Positions 8,822-17,470 of a DNA stretch of 64,000 bases are shown here, piece by piece. The stretch is taken from positions 82,410 to 146,409 of the forward strand of contig JALUBH010000046.1 of NCBI GenBank assembly GCA_027050775.1, in the 5' to 3' direction. Numbering within the stretch: position 1 is the first letter of the stretch; each line of letters opens with the position of its first letter. Below the pieces are notes generated by a model. It was not told the DNA's origin. It saw only the letters and a program-made list of their open reading frames with translations, and ran no database searches. A program made the position numbers and the translations under genes. Source of the stretch: Campylobacteraceae bacterium. Its GTDB lineage: Bacteria > Campylobacterota > Campylobacteria > Campylobacterales > Sulfurospirillaceae.

Positions 8822-9742
8822 ATGAAAAAAGTAGCCATAAGTATAGGTGATATAAACGGTATAGGACTAGAGATAGCACTAAGAGCTCATGAGGAGATAA
8901 GTAAAATCTGCAAGCCAATTTATTGTATAAATAAAAGCATGTTGGCTTGGGGAAGCGCAATGCTTGGCCTGGATATACCGGAAAAATTTAAGATAAAAGA
9001 GTGCGGCGATGTTTTTGAGATAAAACCGGGAATTAGCACCAAGGAAGCGGGGGAGCTCTCGTTTGATTCTTTTATTACAGCTATTGCTCTTGCAAAAAGC
9101 AAAAAGGCCTCAGCCATAGTAACTCTTCCTATAAACAAATCATCTTGGGCAAAAGCCGGCATTAAGTACAAAGGACATACTGACGCTCTTAGTGATTTAT
9201 TGGATTGTGAAACGATTATGATGTTAGGTTGCGAAGAGATGTATGTTGTGCTTCTGACGCACCATATTCCCATCAAAGATGTTAGTTCTCAAGTCACAGC
9301 AAAAAAGGTTTACAGATTTCTTATAAATCTAGCAAAGTATATCAAAGATGAAAATATAGCTGTACTTGGATTAAATCCGCATGCAAGTGACAATGGACTT
9401 ATGGGCAACGAGGAGATAGAAATTGAAAAAGCGATAAAAAAGGCAAACAAAATGCTTAAAAAAGAGATTTTTATAGGTCCTATGGTGCCAGACACAGCAT
9501 TTTCTCCTACAAATAGAAAAAAATACAAATACTTTGTCTGCATGTATCATGACCAAGGATTGATACCTCTAAAAGCACTATATTTTAATGAAAGTATAAA
9601 TGTCACACTTAGTGAAGCTATAATTCGAACTTCAGTTGATCACGGAACAGCTTTTGATAAAGCCTACAAATCACAAGATATTTCTTTGCTAAGTTATGTA
9701 AATGCTGTCAAAAAGTCATTAAATAGCCACGATATTTTATGA
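8822..9742 (+). CDS. pdxA: 4-hydroxythreonine-4-phosphate dehydrogenase
   Basis: PdxA oxidises 4-phosphohydroxy-L-threonine with NAD; the product condenses with DXP on PdxJ in vitamin B6 synthesis. The 306 residues carry SIGDINGIGLEIAL at the N-terminus, the metal-site His in LTHHIPIKDVS, the PDTAFSP motif, and the second metal-binding stretch MYHDQGLIPLKAL, then VDHGTAFDKAY. Length is close to the Campylobacter/Helicobacter enzymes. The serC gene at 60.8 kb may also act in this pathway. The ATG is fed by the Shine-Dalgarno in the repeat element just upstream. Its TGA overlaps the ATG of the decayed gene that follows. Confidence 0.95.
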   Translation: MKKVAISIGDINGIGLEIALRAHEEISKICKPIYCINKSMLAWGSAMLGLDIPEKFKIKECGDVFEIKPGISTKEAGELSFDSFITAIALAKSKKASAIVTLPINKSSWAKAGIKYKGHTDALSDLLDCETIMMLGCEEMYVVLLTHHIPIKDVSSQVTAKKVYRFLINLAKYIKDENIAVLGLNPHASDNGLMGNEEIEIEKAIKKANKMLKKEIFIGPMVPDTAFSPTNRKKYKYFVCMYHDQGLIPLKALYFNESINVTLSEAIIRTSVDHGTAFDKAYKSQDISLLSYVNAVKKSLNSHDIL

Positions 9743-11177
9743 CCAAAGAGATTGATCTTAAGGTAGCTAAAATGCTTAAAATTATTTTGCTGATTTTCTT
9801 TTCTCTCTCTTCTTATGCAAGCGATAATATAAATTTACAACTAAGATGGAAAAACTCTTTTTAATTTGCCGGATTCTGCATGGCAAAAGAGAAAAATTTT
9901 TATAAAGATTTAGGATTAAATGTAAATATAATAGAAAACAGCCATAATATCTCTGTTCTAAAAAAGGTACTAAACGATAAAAATACCTATGGTATTATGG
10001 ATAGTGCACTTTTTTATTGGGCGTTAGAAGGCAAAAAAATAGAGCTTCTAATGCCTATTTTAGATAAATCCCCAATTGCTTTGATAAGAACAAATTCAAG
10101 AGTTTAAAAACTCAAAGATATAGTAGATAAGCATATAGCAACTGAAAAGAACAGTATAAAAAATCCATCCATTTTAGCCATGTTAAAATCAAGAAATATA
10201 GACACAGATGAATTGAAGACAATAGAATACGGTAGAGAAAAATATAAAATTTTTAAGCCGGATAATTATGGTTTTGATTTTTATGGTGATATTCTTTTTA
10301 CCAGTAAAAATGAGTTTCTAAAAAACCCAGAAAGAGTTAAAAGATTTATGCAGACATACTCCCAGTCATCGCATATAAGATAGACAAATATCATTTTTCC
10401 GACATAAAAATTTCTGGAAAAACACATTTTAATTTTGATGTTAGGATGATGGCTAGGAAAGATTATGCTCCTTTGATTTCCGCTGTAAACAAAGCCATTA
10501 GTTCCATAAGTAAAGATGAAAAAATGAAGATTGGACATAAATGGATGGCTGTACGGTATGATAATGGCTACAGTTTGGAGTATATCTTAGGTATAGTTGC
10601 TATATCGACTACCATTATTTTGATTATTTTAGGGTGGATAGTATATCTTAAAAAAGAGATATCCAAAAGAAAAAAACTTGAAAAAGAGCTTAAAAAATTG
10701 GCAACTACAGATAGATTAACTGACATAAACAATCGATACAAGATAGATGTATTGTTGGAAAAACATATAGAGATATCAAGGAGATATGAAAGACCACTGA
10801 GTTTTATATACTTTGATATTGATCATTTTAAAAAAATCAACGACAAATATGGGCATAAAATTGGGGATTTGGTATTGATTGAATTGGCTTCTTTGATAAA
10901 AAAATCGATAAGAAAAAGTGATATATTCGGAAGGTGGGGTGGAGAAGAATTCCTTGTGATTTTGCCGGAAACAGAAAAAGAAGAGGCGATAGAGTTAGCT
11001 GAAAAGCTCCGAATTGCTGTAGAAAATCATAAATTTAATAAAATTAAACATCTAACTTGTAGTTTTGGTGTCGCAAAACACCGAAAAAGTGATGATGGAC
11101 AAAAAGTCATAGAAAGGATAAACAAAAGACTTTATAAAGCCAAAAAAAGAGGTAGAAATAGAGTTGAGTCTGTTTAA
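9739..11177 (+). pseudogene. Decayed NMT1/SBP-GGDEF diguanylate cyclase gene
   Basis: Remnant of a membrane diguanylate cyclase with two periplasmic solute-binding domains. From 9739 (or ATG 9772) a signal peptide and NMT1-type start INLQLRWKNSF are read, then TAA at 9862-9864 where the family has Gln, then FAGFCMAKEKNFYKDLGLNV in the same frame. A second in-frame TAA follows at 10105-10107. The NMT1 part ends at TAG 10381-10383, and a frame beginning near 10356 resumes with the C-terminal end of an SBP_bac_3 domain, so most of that domain has been deleted. The transmembrane and GGDEF parts remain intact to 11177. It overlaps the pdxA stop by ATGA, so it is probably still transcribed. Confidence 0.8.
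10446..11177 (+). CDS. GGDEF diguanylate cyclase remnant, possibly still translated
   Basis: This 243-residue open frame inside the decayed gene keeps the end of a solute-binding domain (to about residue 45), one transmembrane helix (about 47-70), a short coiled linker and a complete GGDEF domain (about 85-243). The active site is RWGGEEF, with the inhibitory I-site RKSD five residues before it, and DIDHFKKINDKYGHKIGD is the metal/GTP region. If translated it could make c-di-GMP without normal ligand control. No good ribosome site precedes the ATG at 10446, and the frame is open upstream from about 10356, so the real start, if any, is unclear. Confidence 0.5.
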   Translation: MMARKDYAPLISAVNKAISSISKDEKMKIGHKWMAVRYDNGYSLEYILGIVAISTTIILIILGWIVYLKKEISKRKKLEKELKKLATTDRLTDINNRYKIDVLLEKHIEISRRYERPLSFIYFDIDHFKKINDKYGHKIGDLVLIELASLIKKSIRKSDIFGRWGGEEFLVILPETEKEEAIELAEKLRIAVENHKFNKIKHLTCSFGVAKHRKSDDGQKVIERINKRLYKAKKRGRNRVESV

Positions 11178-11181
11178 AATA

Positions 11182-12204
11182 TCAAGATAAGTGTGTTGTC
11201 TCGGTTTCGTAGTATTTTTCTCTAAGGTATTTAACTGTGCTAGAAGTATCTGTGTTTAAGACAGAACCCTCTACATGTAGAGGTTTTTTATAGACATGGT
11301 CATAGTAGTCCAATAGTAAAATTTCAGAGACTTTTTCAAGATTTCTTTGTCTGTAATATCTTATAGCATTTTCTTTTGCATCTTTTTTTATATAAGGTGT
11401 TATTTTGCTCATACAATAATAAAAAAAATCGTCATCTATATCTACATAATCACTTAATATTCGTTGTACCCTTTGCTCTATCGGGGCAGTAATCTCCACT
11501 CTTTTGCCCTCGCCCATTCTTTTGTACAGCAAGTCAGGCAGTATGATTTTTCCTATCCTTTTACTTTCTCCTTCTATAAATACAGGTTTTTCTCGTTTAG
11601 ATTCTAAAAGCTTAAAAAATAGTCTGTTTTGAAACTCTTTTTGAGATGGTTGTTCACCTTTAACTGAGCCAAAAGTTGAGCCCAAATGATTTGCCAAAGC
11701 CTCTAAATCAATGGAATTTGGAAGTGCTTGAATCAGCTCGCTTTTTCCACATCCTGTATTTCCACCTAAAACTACAAAATTTTTATGTGGAAAATTCTCA
11801 AGATAATCAACAACTTTGCTTCTAAAGCCTTTATATCCTCTATCTAATTTATAGACTCTATAGCCTATATTTGAAAAGATTGTTGCTAAGGAGCTAGATC
11901 TTAGCCCTCCTCTAGCACAGTAAATAGCGATTTTTGAACCTATCTTACATAATTTATTTAACTTAAATACATGGCTTGCGGCATTTAGGCATATATAGCT
12001 TGCGCCTTTGACTTTTGCTTCGCTTCTGGATTTTTGTTTATAGATATAGCCTATCTCTTTATGCTCTTCATCGCTAAGTGCAAAAAAATTGGTAGCATTT
12101 TTGATTTTGGATTGTGCAAATTCACTAGGGCTTCTAGCATCGATTATGAGTTCAAATTCATCATATTGCTCTAAAAATTCATCTGTACTAATCGTTTGTA
12201 ACAT
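11182..12204 (-). CDS. selU: tRNA 2-selenouridine synthase
   Basis: SelU (MnmH/YbbB) replaces sulfur by selenium at the wobble 2-thiouridine of certain tRNAs, using selenophosphate, via a geranylated intermediate. The N-terminal rhodanese domain (about 1-130) holds the catalytic Cys96 in YCARGGLRSS, matching Cys97 of E. coli. A P-loop domain follows with GGNTGCGKS at 147-155 and FIEGESKRIG near 225. Length 340 is normal. It is last in a long minus-strand operon and overlaps the HIT gene by 17 bases. No selD is in the window; the organism should have it elsewhere if this enzyme works. Confidence 0.9.
   Translation of the reverse strand: MLQTISTDEFLEQYDEFELIIDARSPSEFAQSKIKNATNFFALSDEEHKEIGYIYKQKSRSEAKVKGASYICLNAASHVFKLNKLCKIGSKIAIYCARGGLRSSSLATIFSNIGYRVYKLDRGYKGFRSKVVDYLENFPHKNFVVLGGNTGCGKSELIQALPNSIDLEALANHLGSTFGSVKGEQPSQKEFQNRLFFKLLESKREKPVFIEGESKRIGKIILPDLLYKRMGEGKRVEITAPIEQRVQRILSDYVDIDDDFFYYCMSKITPYIKKDAKENAIRYYRQRNLEKVSEILLLDYYDHVYKKPLHVEGSVLNTDTSSTVKYLREKYYETETTHLS
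11268..11283. repeat. Iterated palindrome CTACATGTAG (longest example)
   Basis: Sixteen-base perfect palindrome CCTCTACATGTAGAGG inside selU. The exact core CTACATGTAG is found by eye also at 7139-7148 (ppx), 18775-18784 (ABC ATPase), 48668-48677 (fapA-like) and 60581-60590 (yggS). Near copies lie at 6391, 32410 and 45501. Four of the five exact copies are read as Leu-His-Val-Glu. Confidence 0.6.
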
Positions 12205-12682
12205 AATTTTTTATATCTTTTCTCAATCTATCGTATATCTTTTTAAAATCGCTTGAAAAAACCCTTGTATCTGCGATAGTAGTTATAAAATTTGTATCCC
12301 CTATCCATCTTGGCATTATGTGGTAATGTACATGTTCCGCTATCCCGGCACCTGCACCCTTGCCTAGGTTCATGCCTAGATTTACTCCGTCAGCTCTAAA
12401 CTCTTTTTTTAGCATTGCTACACACTTTTTTACGATACGGCTTATGTGTATCCATGCCTTCTCATCCATATGTTCAATATTGTCTATATGCTCCAATGGT
12501 ATGACCATGATGTGTCCAGCAGTATAGGGGTATTTATTCATAACTACAAAACAGCAATCATCCCTGTATAGCACATAATTTTGTTCATCATGACTCTCAT
12601 CTTTTGCTATATCACAAAAAACGCAACCACTCTTTTTATTAGTTACATACTCTCGTCTCCATGGGGCATATAAATGGTTCAT
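12188..12682 (-). CDS. HIT-family nucleotide hydrolase/phosphorylase
   Basis: HIT proteins cleave dinucleoside polyphosphates or AMP derivatives in the cytoplasm. The catalytic triad motif appears as [11 protein letters not shown] near residue 115, and the N-terminal CVFCDIAK is the zinc-site half seen in Ap4A-type HIT proteins. The [17 protein letters not shown] segment is typical. The 164 residues match the Campylobacterota orthologues; Ap4A phosphorylase-like activity is possible but unproven. It overlaps trpC by 4 bases (ATGA) and selU by 17. Confidence 0.88.
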   Translation of the reverse strand: MNHLYAPWRREYVTNKKSGCVFCDIAKDESHDEQNYVLYRDDCCFVVMNKYPYTAGHIMVIPLEHIDNIEHMDEKAWIHISRIVKKCVAMLKKEFRADGVNLGMNLGKGAGAGIAEHVHYHIMPRWIGDTNFITTIADTRVFSSDFKKIYDRLRKDIKNYVTND

Positions 12683-13464
12683 ATCTTTTTAAACTCTTTT
12701 AAACTCTCTTCGATATTCTCTTTTCGCATAAAATATTCTCCTATTAAAAAGGCATCGACTCCTATTTTATTTAGCTCAATCAGGGTATTTTTATCATTCA
12801 ATCCACTCTCGGCGACTATAATTTTACCATTTGGTATGAGAGGTATGAGTTTTTCGCTCAATTTCATATCCATATCAAAAGTCTCAAGATTTCTGTGATT
12901 TATACCTATGATATCTGCGCCTGCAAAGATAGCTTTTGTCAGATCCTCTTTATCATGTACCTCAACAAGCGCATCAAGGCCTAGATGCCAAGCGTACTCT
13001 AGAAGCTTCTTCAGCTCTTTTTTTGAGAGTGCTTTGGCAATCAAAAGAATAAAATCTGCACCATATACAACAGATTCGAGTATTTGGTACTCATCAATGA
13101 TAAAATCTTTTCTTAGAAGAGGAGTAGACACATACCTTCTCAGCATAGTCAGATACTCTAAATTTCCTTGAAAAAAGTGCGGTTCAGTTAAAACCGAGAT
13201 AGCATCTGCACCTCCTTTTTCATACTCTTTGGCTATCAAGAGTGGATCAAAGTTTTCTCTTATGATACCCTTGCTCGGGCTTGCTTTTTTTACTTCTGCT
13301 ATGATTTTATATGGGTCATCATCGTTTGTGGTTAAAAAAGGTTTTACATCTCTTGGAGGGTAAGGATTGTATGCCAAACTTCTGCCAAGCCAATCAAAAG
13401 AAAACATTTTTTTTCTCTTCTTTAAATCCTCTTTTGTTTTTTTAATTATGTCATCTAGTATCAT
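12679..13464 (-). CDS. trpC: Indole-3-glycerol-phosphate synthase
   Basis: TrpC closes the indole ring of tryptophan by decarboxylating CdRP. The TIM-barrel protein shows [15 protein letters not shown] with the catalytic Lys, [43 protein letters not shown] and AESGL, giving all substrate-contact strands. I use the ATG at 13464, which overlaps the upstream stop by ATGA and gives 261 residues; a TTG six codons earlier is less likely. The other trp genes are not nearby, as is common when the pathway is scattered in this phylum. It lies between a TPR lipoprotein gene and the HIT gene in one operon. Confidence 0.95.
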   Translation of the reverse strand: MILDDIIKKTKEDLKKRKKMFSFDWLGRSLAYNPYPPRDVKPFLTTNDDDPYKIIAEVKKASPSKGIIRENFDPLLIAKEYEKGGADAISVLTEPHFFQGNLEYLTMLRRYVSTPLLRKDFIIDEYQILESVVYGADFILLIAKALSKKELKKLLEYAWHLGLDALVEVHDKEDLTKAIFAGADIIGINHRNLETFDMDMKLSEKLIPLIPNGKIIVAESGLNDKNTLIELNKIGVDAFLIGEYFMRKENIEESLKEFKKI

Positions 13465-14729
13465 TTTTTCTCTTTCAAACAATGTAGAATTTTTTTATAG
13501 TGCATTGCCACTTCCGGTTCATCATTTTCATTTATAAATTTTTTCATTATAACTAAAGCTTTTTGGCATTTGTTTAATTTATAGTATCCCCAAGCTAGAG
13601 AATCGAGATAAAAGATAGATTCAGGCTCTTTTTTAAGTGCTAGCTTGACAAGTTTTATCCCTTTTTTTACATTTAAATTATGATCAATCAATAAATACCC
13701 GTAGTAGTTAAGGTATAAAGGGTCTTGCCTGTCTTTCAAAACTGCTTCAAATTTCTTTGATATGGATAGTAAGATTTTCTTGTTTAGGTGGTCTTTATTT
13801 TCTTCATACTGATAAATTGCCATTTTTCCAAGATAATCACTATCGTTGGTTTTTTTATAAAGTTTTTGTGCGACTTTGTAAGCATCCTTGAAATCTTTCA
13901 TCGATGTATATATATCTATGAGCATTTTAGGATTGTAACCACTCTTTTCCAAGAAATCAATAGCGCCTCTACGATCTCTTTTGTACATCAAAAGCTCTAT
14001 AACCTTCTTTCCGTACTCTTCTCTTTTAAACTTGGCATAAAGTTCTTTGTATGTTGAGATAAGACCATCTATGTTTTTCTCTTCACCATAAATTTTGATA
14101 AGAGTAAAATATACCCTTTCGTCCGCATCTTGTAGTCTGATATATGTTTCAAGGTAAGATACGGCTTCTTGTTTTCTATCTAAATATTTATACAAAAGAT
14201 TTGCCATATTTAGTAAAGTTTTGCTGGAATTATCAATTTTAAAAGCACTTTCGTAGTATTTTAGAGCCAAGTTATATGATTTTTTTAACATGTATATATC
14301 GCCTAAAATTGATAAAGTCTGCGGTGTTTTATCTTTTTGTAGCAGCTCTAGTGAAATTCTCTGTGCATCATCGTATTTTTTCTTTTTTATGTATATTCCG
14401 ACCAATAGCTTTTTAAATTCTGTATTATTAGGGTACTTTAGGACAGCATTTTTTAGGACAGCAAGTGTTTTTTTATAGTCTTTCGCGACAAAAGACATTT
14501 TGGCAACTTGCACCAAATAATTCACTTTGTCTGTTTTTTTATATAAGGTTTGGAAGATTTTCATAGCATCCTTATATCTACCGGTTCTTTGTGCTTCTAA
14601 AGCTGTGATAATCATAACATCTTCATTTTGAAAAGCTTTTTGACCTATCTTGACTGTAGGTGTTTTCACGCTACATCCTATAAACAGGAAAACTATCGAA
14701 AATATTAAAGTCGTACTATACCTGGACAT
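13461..14729 (-). CDS. TPR-repeat lipoprotein
   Basis: An envelope lipoprotein: signal peptide [19 protein letters not shown] with lipobox LFIGC, lipidated Cys19. The rest (about 40-420) is nearly all helical, with tetratricopeptide-like repeats, for example [40 protein letters not shown] and [17 protein letters not shown]. Such proteins are scaffolds for envelope complexes; the partner cannot be read from sequence. It overlaps the ykgJ-like gene by 25 bases and trpC by 4, and is conserved in type, if not function, in related genomes. A role in secretion or assembly would be a guess. Confidence 0.85.
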   Translation of the reverse strand: MSRYSTTLIFSIVFLFIGCSVKTPTVKIGQKAFQNEDVMIITALEAQRTGRYKDAMKIFQTLYKKTDKVNYLVQVAKMSFVAKDYKKTLAVLKNAVLKYPNNTEFKKLLVGIYIKKKKYDDAQRISLELLQKDKTPQTLSILGDIYMLKKSYNLALKYYESAFKIDNSSKTLLNMANLLYKYLDRKQEAVSYLETYIRLQDADERVYFTLIKIYGEEKNIDGLISTYKELYAKFKREEYGKKVIELLMYKRDRRGAIDFLEKSGYNPKMLIDIYTSMKDFKDAYKVAQKLYKKTNDSDYLGKMAIYQYEENKDHLNKKILLSISKKFEAVLKDRQDPLYLNYYGYLLIDHNLNVKKGIKLVKLALKKEPESIFYLDSLAWGYYKLNKCQKALVIMKKFINENDEPEVAMHYKKILHCLKEKK

Positions 14730-15079
14730 TCATTCTCCACTTCTTTTATATTTGTTTTAAAATGCTCCCAAAAAGGAAAGCTTATACATTGTGCAGGTCT
14801 AACACTGTATATTTTACACTGTTTCTTTTGAGTATCAAAAAACATGCATCTGTACCCGTCATTATACTCTATCTCTCTTAATGAAAATCTATATTTTACT
14901 TTTTTTAAGTATTTTTCATAAAATTTATCCAAACTCATCTCTAAAAACATGGCAATTTTTAAAATTTCATCAGGACTTACCCATATATAGCCACTTGCAC
15001 CGATGCAGCAGTTGCCGGCGCACTCATTACAAGCATCTGAATCAAAACAGTAGTTAAAGCCTTTTTTATATATCTTCAC
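14705..15079 (-). CDS. YkgJ-family zinc/iron-binding cysteine cluster protein
   Basis: The 124-residue protein has the UPF0153/YkgJ cysteine pattern: CNECAGNCC near residue 18, RCMFFD near 77, KKQCKIYSVRPAQCISFPFW near 88. These Cys are expected to bind a metal; the family has no settled biochemical role. No signal peptide or membrane helix is seen. It overlaps trmN6-like by 14 bases upstream and the lipoprotein gene by 25 downstream, so it is tightly coupled in the operon. Length is normal for the short members. Confidence 0.85.
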   Translation of the reverse strand: MKIYKKGFNYCFDSDACNECAGNCCIGASGYIWVSPDEILKIAMFLEMSLDKFYEKYLKKVKYRFSLREIEYNDGYRCMFFDTQKKQCKIYSVRPAQCISFPFWEHFKTNIKEVENECPGIVRL

Positions 15080-15755
15080 TATTAGTATCTGCCTTTATAA
15101 AAATCTTTTTTATCGATTTTGTATATTCACCGTTTTCATATAAAATTAGAGGCGGCAAAATCTTACACAACGACTTTGATTCTCTTCTTGCATGTATTAT
15201 CACCAAAGATGCACTCTTTTTTGAATTTACATGTATAAATTGTATCTCATTTACTTTAAATTTTGCCTCTAAAAGATCTCTAAATAGAAAATCAACCTGT
15301 TTTGCATCATAACAAAATATAAAAGAACCTTTCGGCTTAAGTATTTTGTAAGTTTTTTTTGCAAATTCTTCAAATACAAGAGAATCACTATGTCTGCTCA
15401 AAAGCAGAGAGTTATTTTCGCTTTTTAGTGAGCCTTTATGATAAAAAGGTGGGTTTGAAATGACAAAATCATACTTTTTTTCAAAAGTTTTGCAAAGAAA
15501 ATCATCATGTATAATTTTTGAATTCAAATTATTGATGTTTGCATTGTTGGAAGATAGTTTTGCGTATTTTTCTTGTATCTCTATTTGAGAAAGATTTATG
15601 TCTGAAAAATCTCTTTTCACAAGAAGACCCAAAACACCACAACCTGAACCTACATCTAGAACAGATCCCTTTATATCGTATTTTGCTATAAAGTTATATA
15701 AAAATATCGTATCACTATTGTATCTATAACTGTTAGTATATTGTTTAAGAATCAC
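15066..15755 (-). CDS. tRNA1(Val) N6-adenine methyltransferase-like protein
   Basis: A SAM-dependent methyltransferase with motif I VLDVGSGCGVLGLLV near residue 35 and the amino-methyltransferase motif IV VISNPPFYHKG near 102, the N/D-PP-Y/F signature of N6-adenine or N5-glutamine enzymes. The overall order matches TrmN6 (YfiC), which methylates A37 of tRNA-Val. At 229 residues it is of normal length. It lies 29 bases after a coiled-coil gene and overlaps the next gene by 14. The tRNA target is inferred by family only. Confidence 0.8.
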   Translation of the reverse strand: MILKQYTNSYRYNSDTIFLYNFIAKYDIKGSVLDVGSGCGVLGLLVKRDFSDINLSQIEIQEKYAKLSSNNANINNLNSKIIHDDFLCKTFEKKYDFVISNPPFYHKGSLKSENNSLLLSRHSDSLVFEEFAKKTYKILKPKGSFIFCYDAKQVDFLFRDLLEAKFKVNEIQFIHVNSKKSASLVIIHARRESKSLCKILPPLILYENGEYTKSIKKIFIKADTNSEDI

Positions 15756-15784
15756 GATTTTAACTTTTATTATTTCTTATTTAA

Positions 15785-16390
15785 CTATTTTTTTGACTTT
15801 GATAATTTATCATTTAATATATTTATTTTTGCTTTAAGAGCTATGATTTCTATATTATTGGACTCCGATAGCTTGATATTTTCTCTTTGAAGGTCATTTA
15901 TTTTTGTTGTCAATTCACTTATATTTTCATAGTGTTGTTGCTCTGTGTCGTTAATTTGTTGCATGTTTTGTTTTAGAAGCCTATCTCGTTGTTTTTTAAA
16001 CTCTATTTTTGTCTTCTCAAATACTCTTGCTAAATCTTCTTTATCATTTGAGAGCTGTATATTGTCATTTTGTATGATGGATATTCGAGACTTTAGACTT
16101 TTTATGATTCTTCTTAGTTTTTTTACGGAATTGATTTTGTCTTCATCGATATTTCTATCGCTAAGATCAATAAGAGATTCATTTAAGTAAGAGAGAGATT
16201 TTTTATATATATATTTTTTTTGTTCACTCTTTGGCAAGTCTTCAAATCTTATATTTTTTTTTAAAATATAAGATTTTTTCAACTCTTGTTTACCGATACC
16301 GTCAAATTTATAATTTTTATAACATATGAGGGCACCGGCAAAGATTATGAAACTAAGCACTAAATTTAATAAAGAAGGGTTTAGTTTCAT
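15785..16390 (-). CDS. Membrane-anchored coiled-coil protein, unknown
   Basis: I do not recognise a family. A single N-terminal membrane helix (about 7-25, LLNLVLSFIIFAGALICY) is followed by a charged region and a long predicted coiled coil (about 85-200) rich in Lys, Glu, Asn, Ile and Leu with heptad spacing. Topology is probably N-in with the coil in the periplasm or cytoplasm; this cannot be decided by eye. It starts 9 bases after fqrB stops. Low-complexity composition means distant homology searches would be noisy. Confidence 0.7.
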   Translation of the reverse strand: MKLNPSLLNLVLSFIIFAGALICYKNYKFDGIGKQELKKSYILKKNIRFEDLPKSEQKKYIYKKSLSYLNESLIDLSDRNIDEDKINSVKKLRRIIKSLKSRISIIQNDNIQLSNDKEDLARVFEKTKIEFKKQRDRLLKQNMQQINDTEQQHYENISELTTKINDLQRENIKLSESNNIEIIALKAKINILNDKLSKSKK

Positions 16391-16399
16391 AGGTATTGT

Positions 16400-17353
16400 T
16401 TATCTGTTTCTTAACATATGTGTGACTGCATTAAAAGCATGATTTAAAGCGATTGCTATACTACCGCCACTATCTACTGCCAAATCACCGACAATGTGCA
16501 ATCCTTTTGTCGTTGTTTCAAAATTTTCATCTATAATAGGTTGTTTATTTTCGTCTAGCTCAACGCCGCATTTTCTTAAAAACTCAACAGGAGTTGTTCC
16601 TCCAATAGCATATATGGCTCTATCGTAAACTACACTATATCCATCATCATAATTTACTTTAACTAGACCATCTTGGTTCTCTAGGCTCAGGATGTTGCAT
16701 CCAAGTCTTGGTCTTAATTTTTCATAGCCTATAGCATCTTTTAAATCTTTTCTGTTTATATCATTTATCCTAGGAAATTCTGTTCTCCTGTAGTTTAGGG
16801 TTACATTATTTGTGTTGGCAAGATATACTGCATATTCAACTGCAGAGTCACCCCCTCCAACAACTACTATCTTTTCAGCTTGTGTACATTTTTCAAGATT
16901 GAAGTTTACTCTTTGTCTGATAGACAATGGTACTTTATAGTTTGGTTTATTTGGTTTACCCATCCTGCCTATTGCTATGATAACATTTTTGGCAGCATAT
17001 CCTACATTTGCTGTCGTAACAAAAAAGACACCATCTTTTTTTTCTATCTTTTCAACTTCCGTATTGAAAGCTATATCTATCTCTTCATTATCTATAAGCT
17101 CGTCAAAATAATCAAGTGTACTCTCTTTTGTGCCATCAAGAAATTGTACATTACCCTTGATTTCAACCTCTTGTCCTTGGTAATCTTTATCTACTCTCTT
17201 GTTATCTTTATAAAATTTTCTAATTGTCTGTGAATGGTTATCACCCTTTTCGATAACCAAAATTTTCTCAAGTCCCAAAATTCTTGATTCGATAGCAGCA
17301 CCAACTCCACCGGGACCACCACCTATAATAATCACATCATAAATTTGTTGCAT
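16400..17353 (-). CDS. fqrB: FqrB-like NAD(P)H flavodoxin/quinone oxidoreductase
   Basis: A two-dinucleotide-binding flavoprotein. The FAD motif DVIIIGGGPGGVGAA is near residue 5, the NAD(P) motif KIVVVGGGDSAVEYA near 165, and the closing THGLHIVGDLA-type FAD segment near 285. The redox CxxC of thioredoxin reductase is absent. The pattern and the FYKDNKRVDKDYQG region recall H. pylori FqrB (HP1164), which passes electrons from NADPH to flavodoxin. The ATG at 17353 follows AAAGGAGC; an upstream ATG at 17383 lacks a site. It heads the minus-strand operon down to selU. YpdA-like disulfide reductase is an alternative. Confidence 0.75.
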   Translation of the reverse strand: MQQIYDVIIIGGGPGGVGAAIESRILGLEKILVIEKGDNHSQTIRKFYKDNKRVDKDYQGQEVEIKGNVQFLDGTKESTLDYFDELIDNEEIDIAFNTEVEKIEKKDGVFFVTTANVGYAAKNVIIAIGRMGKPNKPNYKVPLSIRQRVNFNLEKCTQAEKIVVVGGGDSAVEYAVYLANTNNVTLNYRRTEFPRINDINRKDLKDAIGYEKLRPRLGCNILSLENQDGLVKVNYDDGYSVVYDRAIYAIGGTTPVEFLRKCGVELDENKQPIIDENFETTTKGLHIVGDLAVDSGGSIAIALNHAFNAVTHMLRNR

Positions 17354-17470
17354 TTTAGCTCCTTTAGTTGTATAATTATGCATATTCTATCTAAAAAATA
17401 TTAAATTTACTGTAAAAGCTTCAGAAACATATTTAGATATTTATATAAAGTTAAGATTAAGGAAATGGAA

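Noticed and set aside
9862..10107. Stops in the GGDEF gene as simple sequencing errors
   Set aside because: Two separate stops plus a domain-scale deletion and frame change are hard to explain by error; true decay is preferred, though resequencing would settle it.
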